Shown in pieces: positions 41,094-43,553 of a DNA stretch of 43,553 nt (position 1 is the stretch's first letter; each line of letters begins with the position of its first letter). The position numbers and the translations under genes were made by a program. The stretch lies in NCBI GenBank assembly GCA_002310195.1, contig DBYS01000012.1, positions 1 through 43,553 of the forward strand. The letters run 5' to 3'. This DNA comes from Bacteroidales bacterium UBA1180 (GTDB taxonomy: Bacteria > Bacteroidota > Bacteroidia > Bacteroidales > Paludibacteraceae). The notes under the pieces were generated by a model. It did no database searches. It was given only the letters and a program-made list of their open reading frames with translations, and was not told the DNA's origin.

Positions 41094-42227
41094 ATGGCAT
41101 CATTTACCTTCAATGAGATTCATCAGCAGCCCGCTATGTGGCGCAAAGAGCTGCAAGCCTTGCTTAAGAACAAGGCAGAGATCAGTGCATTCATGCACAA
41201 GTACCTGACCCACGACACCGATGTCGTTCTGACCGGTGCCGGTACATCGGCGTTTATCGGCGACGCATTGCAGCCGGTGATGCGCGGATTGTGGCGCAAC
41301 GTGCGCAGCGTACCGACTACAGACATTGTGACACACGCAAAGTACCTGTTGGATGCAGAGCGTCCGCTGCTACTCGTGAGCTTTGCCCGTTCGGGTAACA
41401 GCCCCGAGAGTGTGGCAGCCGTGAACCTGGCTAACAAACTTTGCAAGAACGTGGCTCACGTGTACATCACTTGCAACAAAAACGGAAAGTTAGCGATGCA
41501 AGCTAAGAGCCAAGAGTCAAGAGCTAAGGGTAATGTGCTGTCGTTGTTGCTGCCGGAAGAGACTGACGACAAGAGTCTGGCTATGACCAGTTCGTTCTCC
41601 ACAATGCTGCTCACCTGCCTGATGCTCGGCCGCATCGACACGCTGGCGCAAGACCAGGAGATGATCGAGAAGGCTGCGAAGAACGCTGAGGCAGTTATCG
41701 CGAACTATGAGGACAAACTGAAAGAGATAGCCAGCCGTCCGTTCGAGCGCGGTGTGTTCCTCGGATCGGGTGCGCTGAAGGGCATAGCCGAAGAGTGCCA
41801 CCTGAAGCTCCAAGAGCTGACTGACGGTGCAGTAGTCTGCAAGTTCGACTCGTTCCTCGGATTCCGTCACGGTCCGAAAGCTGTGGTGAACAGCAAGTCG
41901 ATAGTCGTTTATCTGATGACCGAACAGGAAGAGGTTCAGCGTTACGAGCGCGATCTGGTTAAGCAGGTGGATGCTAACAACAAGCCTGTGGCACAGATCA
42001 TCGTGATTGCCGGACAGAAGCCCGAGCTGCCTCAGGTAAAGGCAGATCTGATCGTGCAGATGCCGTTCGGTTATGACGCCAACACGTTCTACGGAATTGT
42101 GCCTTACGTGCTGGTAGGACAGCTGCTCGGCTACTATGCATCGCTCGCACACGGCCTGAACCCCGATGCACCGAGCGTAAGCGGCAATATCCATCGCGTA
42201 GTGGAAGGCGTAACGATTTACGAATAA
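41094..42227 (+). CDS. agaS: SIS-domain sugar isomerase/deaminase, AgaS type
   Basis: 377 residues. It has two SIS domains: TGAGTSAFIGDALQP and LVSFARSGNSPESVAAVNLA (about 40-115) in the first, and FLGSGALKGIAEECHLKLQELT with FRHGPKAVVN (about 220-265) in the second. This layout matches AgaS, the galactosamine-6-phosphate deaminase/isomerase, giving tagatose 6-phosphate and ammonia. Residues QAKSQESRAKG (about 136-146) are an insertion encoded by 7-bp repeats (AGCTAAG and variants). The next gene is a tagatose-bisphosphate-aldolase-type subunit, which supports the pathway. Confidence 0.9.
   Translation: MASFTFNEIHQQPAMWRKELQALLKNKAEISAFMHKYLTHDTDVVLTGAGTSAFIGDALQPVMRGLWRNVRSVPTTDIVTHAKYLLDAERPLLLVSFARSGNSPESVAAVNLANKLCKNVAHVYITCNKNGKLAMQAKSQESRAKGNVLSLLLPEETDDKSLAMTSSFSTMLLTCLMLGRIDTLAQDQEMIEKAAKNAEAVIANYEDKLKEIASRPFERGVFLGSGALKGIAEECHLKLQELTDGAVVCKFDSFLGFRHGPKAVVNSKSIVVYLMTEQEEVQRYERDLVKQVDANNKPVAQIIVIAGQKPELPQVKADLIVQMPFGYDANTFYGIVPYVLVGQLLGYYASLAHGLNPDAPSVSGNIHRVVEGVTIYE
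41501..41528. repeat. four 7-bp repeats inside agaS
   Basis: AGCTAAG, AGCCAAG, AGTCAAG, AGCTAAG in exact 7-bp register, within the reading frame. The first 16 bases are identical to 9490-9505 in dxs. Consensus AGYYRAG. Confidence 0.88.
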
Positions 42228-42268
42228 AATCAGGTCAACAACACCCCACAACAAACAACAACACAATG

Positions 42269-42302
42269 GTCAGCCAAGGATGGCTGACAGCCTTGCAAAG
42301 GC
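42269..42302 (+). other. two adjacent hairpins between agaS and the aldolase gene
   Basis: GTCAGCC (42269-42275) with GGCTGAC (42282-42288), and GCCTT (42290-42294) with AAGGC (42298-42302). The 117-base gap is otherwise A/C-rich and has no gene. The hairpins may tune expression or stability between the two cistrons. Confidence 0.55.
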
Positions 42303-42344
42303 AAAAAGGCCAACAACAGAACGATTAAACAAATAAAACAGAAT

Positions 42345-43553
42345 ATGGCAAAGACTGAAAACATCCTCCGCGTGATGGAGGAAAGAAAGAAAGCAACCGG
42401 AGTTCCTATGACACTGTTTGCAGCATGCCCGAACTCCCTGTCAGTAATCAAAGCTTCGTTCCGTGCAGCGAAACGTAACAATTCGCCGATCTATTTCGCC
42501 ACGACGCTCAACCAGGTGGACTGCGACGGCGGTTACACCGGAATGACGCAAGAGATGTTCACTAAGATCCTCGCCCGTGAGGCAGCAGCCGTGAACTACA
42601 CCGGCCCGTACGTAGTGGCTATCGATCATGGCGGTCCGTGGCTGAAAGACAAACAGAGCATCGAGCGCTGGGATACAGAGCGCGCCATGAACGGCGTGAA
42701 GAAGAGTTACGAGGCAGCAATCCTCGCAGGCTACGACCTGATCCACGTTGACCCGACCGTAGATATCTTCCTGCCGAAGGGTGAGATCATCGATATCCAC
42801 GTAGTGGTTAAGCGTACGGTAGAGCTGATCAAGCATGCCGAGGATTTCCGCAAGGCTCACGGCATTGCTCCTATCAGCTATGAGGTTGGTACAGAGGAGG
42901 TTCACGGCGGTCTGGCTGACGAGAAGACCTTTGACACGTTCCTTGAGGGACTGAAGAAAGGTCTGCATGAGGTTGGCTTGGACGATATATGGCCTTGCTT
43001 CATAGTAGGTAAGGTAGGTACCGACCTGCACACCACGTTCTTTGATCCGCAGGTAGCCCGCGAGCTGACCGCCAAGGTTCGTCCGTACGGCAGCTACATC
43101 AAGGGTCACTATAGCGATGACGTGGAGAATCCTGAGGATTATCCAAAGGCAGGTATGGGTGCCGCTAACGTTGGCCCGGAGTTCACGATGAACGAGTATG
43201 ACGCACTCGCCGAGCTCGAGGAAGTGGAGAAGAAACTCTTTGCCGAAGGCAAGGTGGCTCAGTTGAGTAACATGACGCAAGTGCTCTGGCAGTGCGTATA
43301 TGAGTCGAACCGCTGGAAGAAATGGTTGCATGGCGAGGAAGTGGGCAAAGATCTGAAGGACTGCACCCCGGATCGTCAGTTGTGGCTGGTGAAGACCGGA
43401 TGCCGTTATATCTGGCAGAAACCCGAGGCTTTGGTGGCTCGTCAGGCACTGTACGAGAACCTCGAGCGTCTGGGAATCCATGCCGAAGAGGTGGTTCTGA
43501 TGCGCATTGAGCATAATATGGATAAATATTATAATGCATTCAATATCGTTAAT
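42345..43553 (+). CDS. D-tagatose-bisphosphate aldolase, non-catalytic-subunit type (GatZ/KbaZ), partial
   Basis: 403 residues from the ATG at 42345, running off the window without a stop; the family is about 420-430 residues long. Visible: LFAACPNSLSVIKASFRAA, PIYFATTLNQVDCDGGYTGM (about 45-64), VVAIDHGGPW (about 87-96), HVDPTVDIF, and ISYEVGTEEVHGGL (about 175-188). The family contains GatZ/KbaZ proteins, which support the class II tagatose-1,6-bisphosphate aldolase. With agaS just upstream, catabolism of galactosamine-type sugars is likely. Confidence 0.9.
   Translation, partial: MAKTENILRVMEERKKATGVPMTLFAACPNSLSVIKASFRAAKRNNSPIYFATTLNQVDCDGGYTGMTQEMFTKILAREAAAVNYTGPYVVAIDHGGPWLKDKQSIERWDTERAMNGVKKSYEAAILAGYDLIHVDPTVDIFLPKGEIIDIHVVVKRTVELIKHAEDFRKAHGIAPISYEVGTEEVHGGLADEKTFDTFLEGLKKGLHEVGLDDIWPCFIVGKVGTDLHTTFFDPQVARELTAKVRPYGSYIKGHYSDDVENPEDYPKAGMGAANVGPEFTMNEYDALAELEEVEKKLFAEGKVAQLSNMTQVLWQCVYESNRWKKWLHGEEVGKDLKDCTPDRQLWLVKTGCRYIWQKPEALVARQALYENLERLGIHAEEVVLMRIEHNMDKYYNAFNIVN

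Noticed and set aside
42441..43514. Minus-strand 357-codon frame opposite the aldolase-subunit gene
   Set aside because: The plus-strand frame matches GatZ/KbaZ throughout, so the minus frame is a shadow.

Overview
The window looks like a chromosomal segment of an uncultured member of the Bacteroidales. The evidence is the repeated promoter type TTTG-N20-TAnnTTTG (found upstream of most operons), the absence of Shine-Dalgarno boxes, A-rich leaders, several Bacteroidetes-only protein families, and secreted proteins with a short Gly/Tyr-rich C-terminal tag. No rRNA, tRNA, CRISPR array, integrase or transposase was recognised. Base composition is mosaic by eye: the central housekeeping block is GC-richer, while the restriction-modification genes and the 26-34 kb island are AT-richer.

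Layout. (1) 0.1-7.8 kb is accessory. It holds a small minus-strand gene, a HaeIII-like restriction endonuclease and a GGCC cytosine methyltransferase with an extra C-terminal domain. A compact plus-strand cluster of small genes follows: an HTH protein, an HNH endonuclease, an SH3-barrel (WYL_2-like) protein, a winged-helix replication-type protein and four small unknowns. It looks like a phage or plasmid remnant. (2) 7.9-24.7 kb is a closely packed plus-strand run, probably read mainly from one strong promoter at 7.9 kb. It carries dxs (isoprenoid synthesis), trkA-trkH (potassium uptake), an SGNH hydrolase with an MBOAT acyltransferase (cell-surface O-acylation), coaE, an RND efflux adaptor and pump, a secreted DUF4874/DUF4832 protein, a HAD phosphatase, an N-acetylhexosamine-kinase-like enzyme and a CBM9-like protein. 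(3) 24.7-33.5 kb is all minus strand. An HTH-like protein and a reduced Ser/Thr kinase form one operon. A second operon of about ten genes encodes a tiny basic protein, two related duplicated small proteins, an inner-membrane-anchored OmpA protein, unknowns, a GIY-YIG nuclease, a voltage-gated-type ion channel with a non-canonical pore, and a lipoprotein. Both operons start from nearly identical promoter/operator sequences, which links them as one candidate undescribed system. (4) 33.7-34.0 kb contains a candidate structured non-coding RNA with its own promoter and terminator. (5) 34.1-40.1 kb, minus strand, has two large secreted proteins (beta-helix plus metallophosphoesterase; four carbohydrate-binding-like repeats) separated by a 44-residue peptide gene. 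(6) 40.2-43.5 kb has a large repeat array, then an RNA leader, agaS and a tagatose-bisphosphate-aldolase-type subunit cut by the window end.

Between and inside genes there are notable repeats: 11-bp tandem arrays of one sequence family at three intergenic loci, and 7-bp arrays of another family (AGYYRAG) lying in frame inside dxs and agaS. A leader-RNA motif occurs twice, upstream of the HNH gene and upstream of agaS. All functional calls rest on reading motifs by eye; no database search was run.
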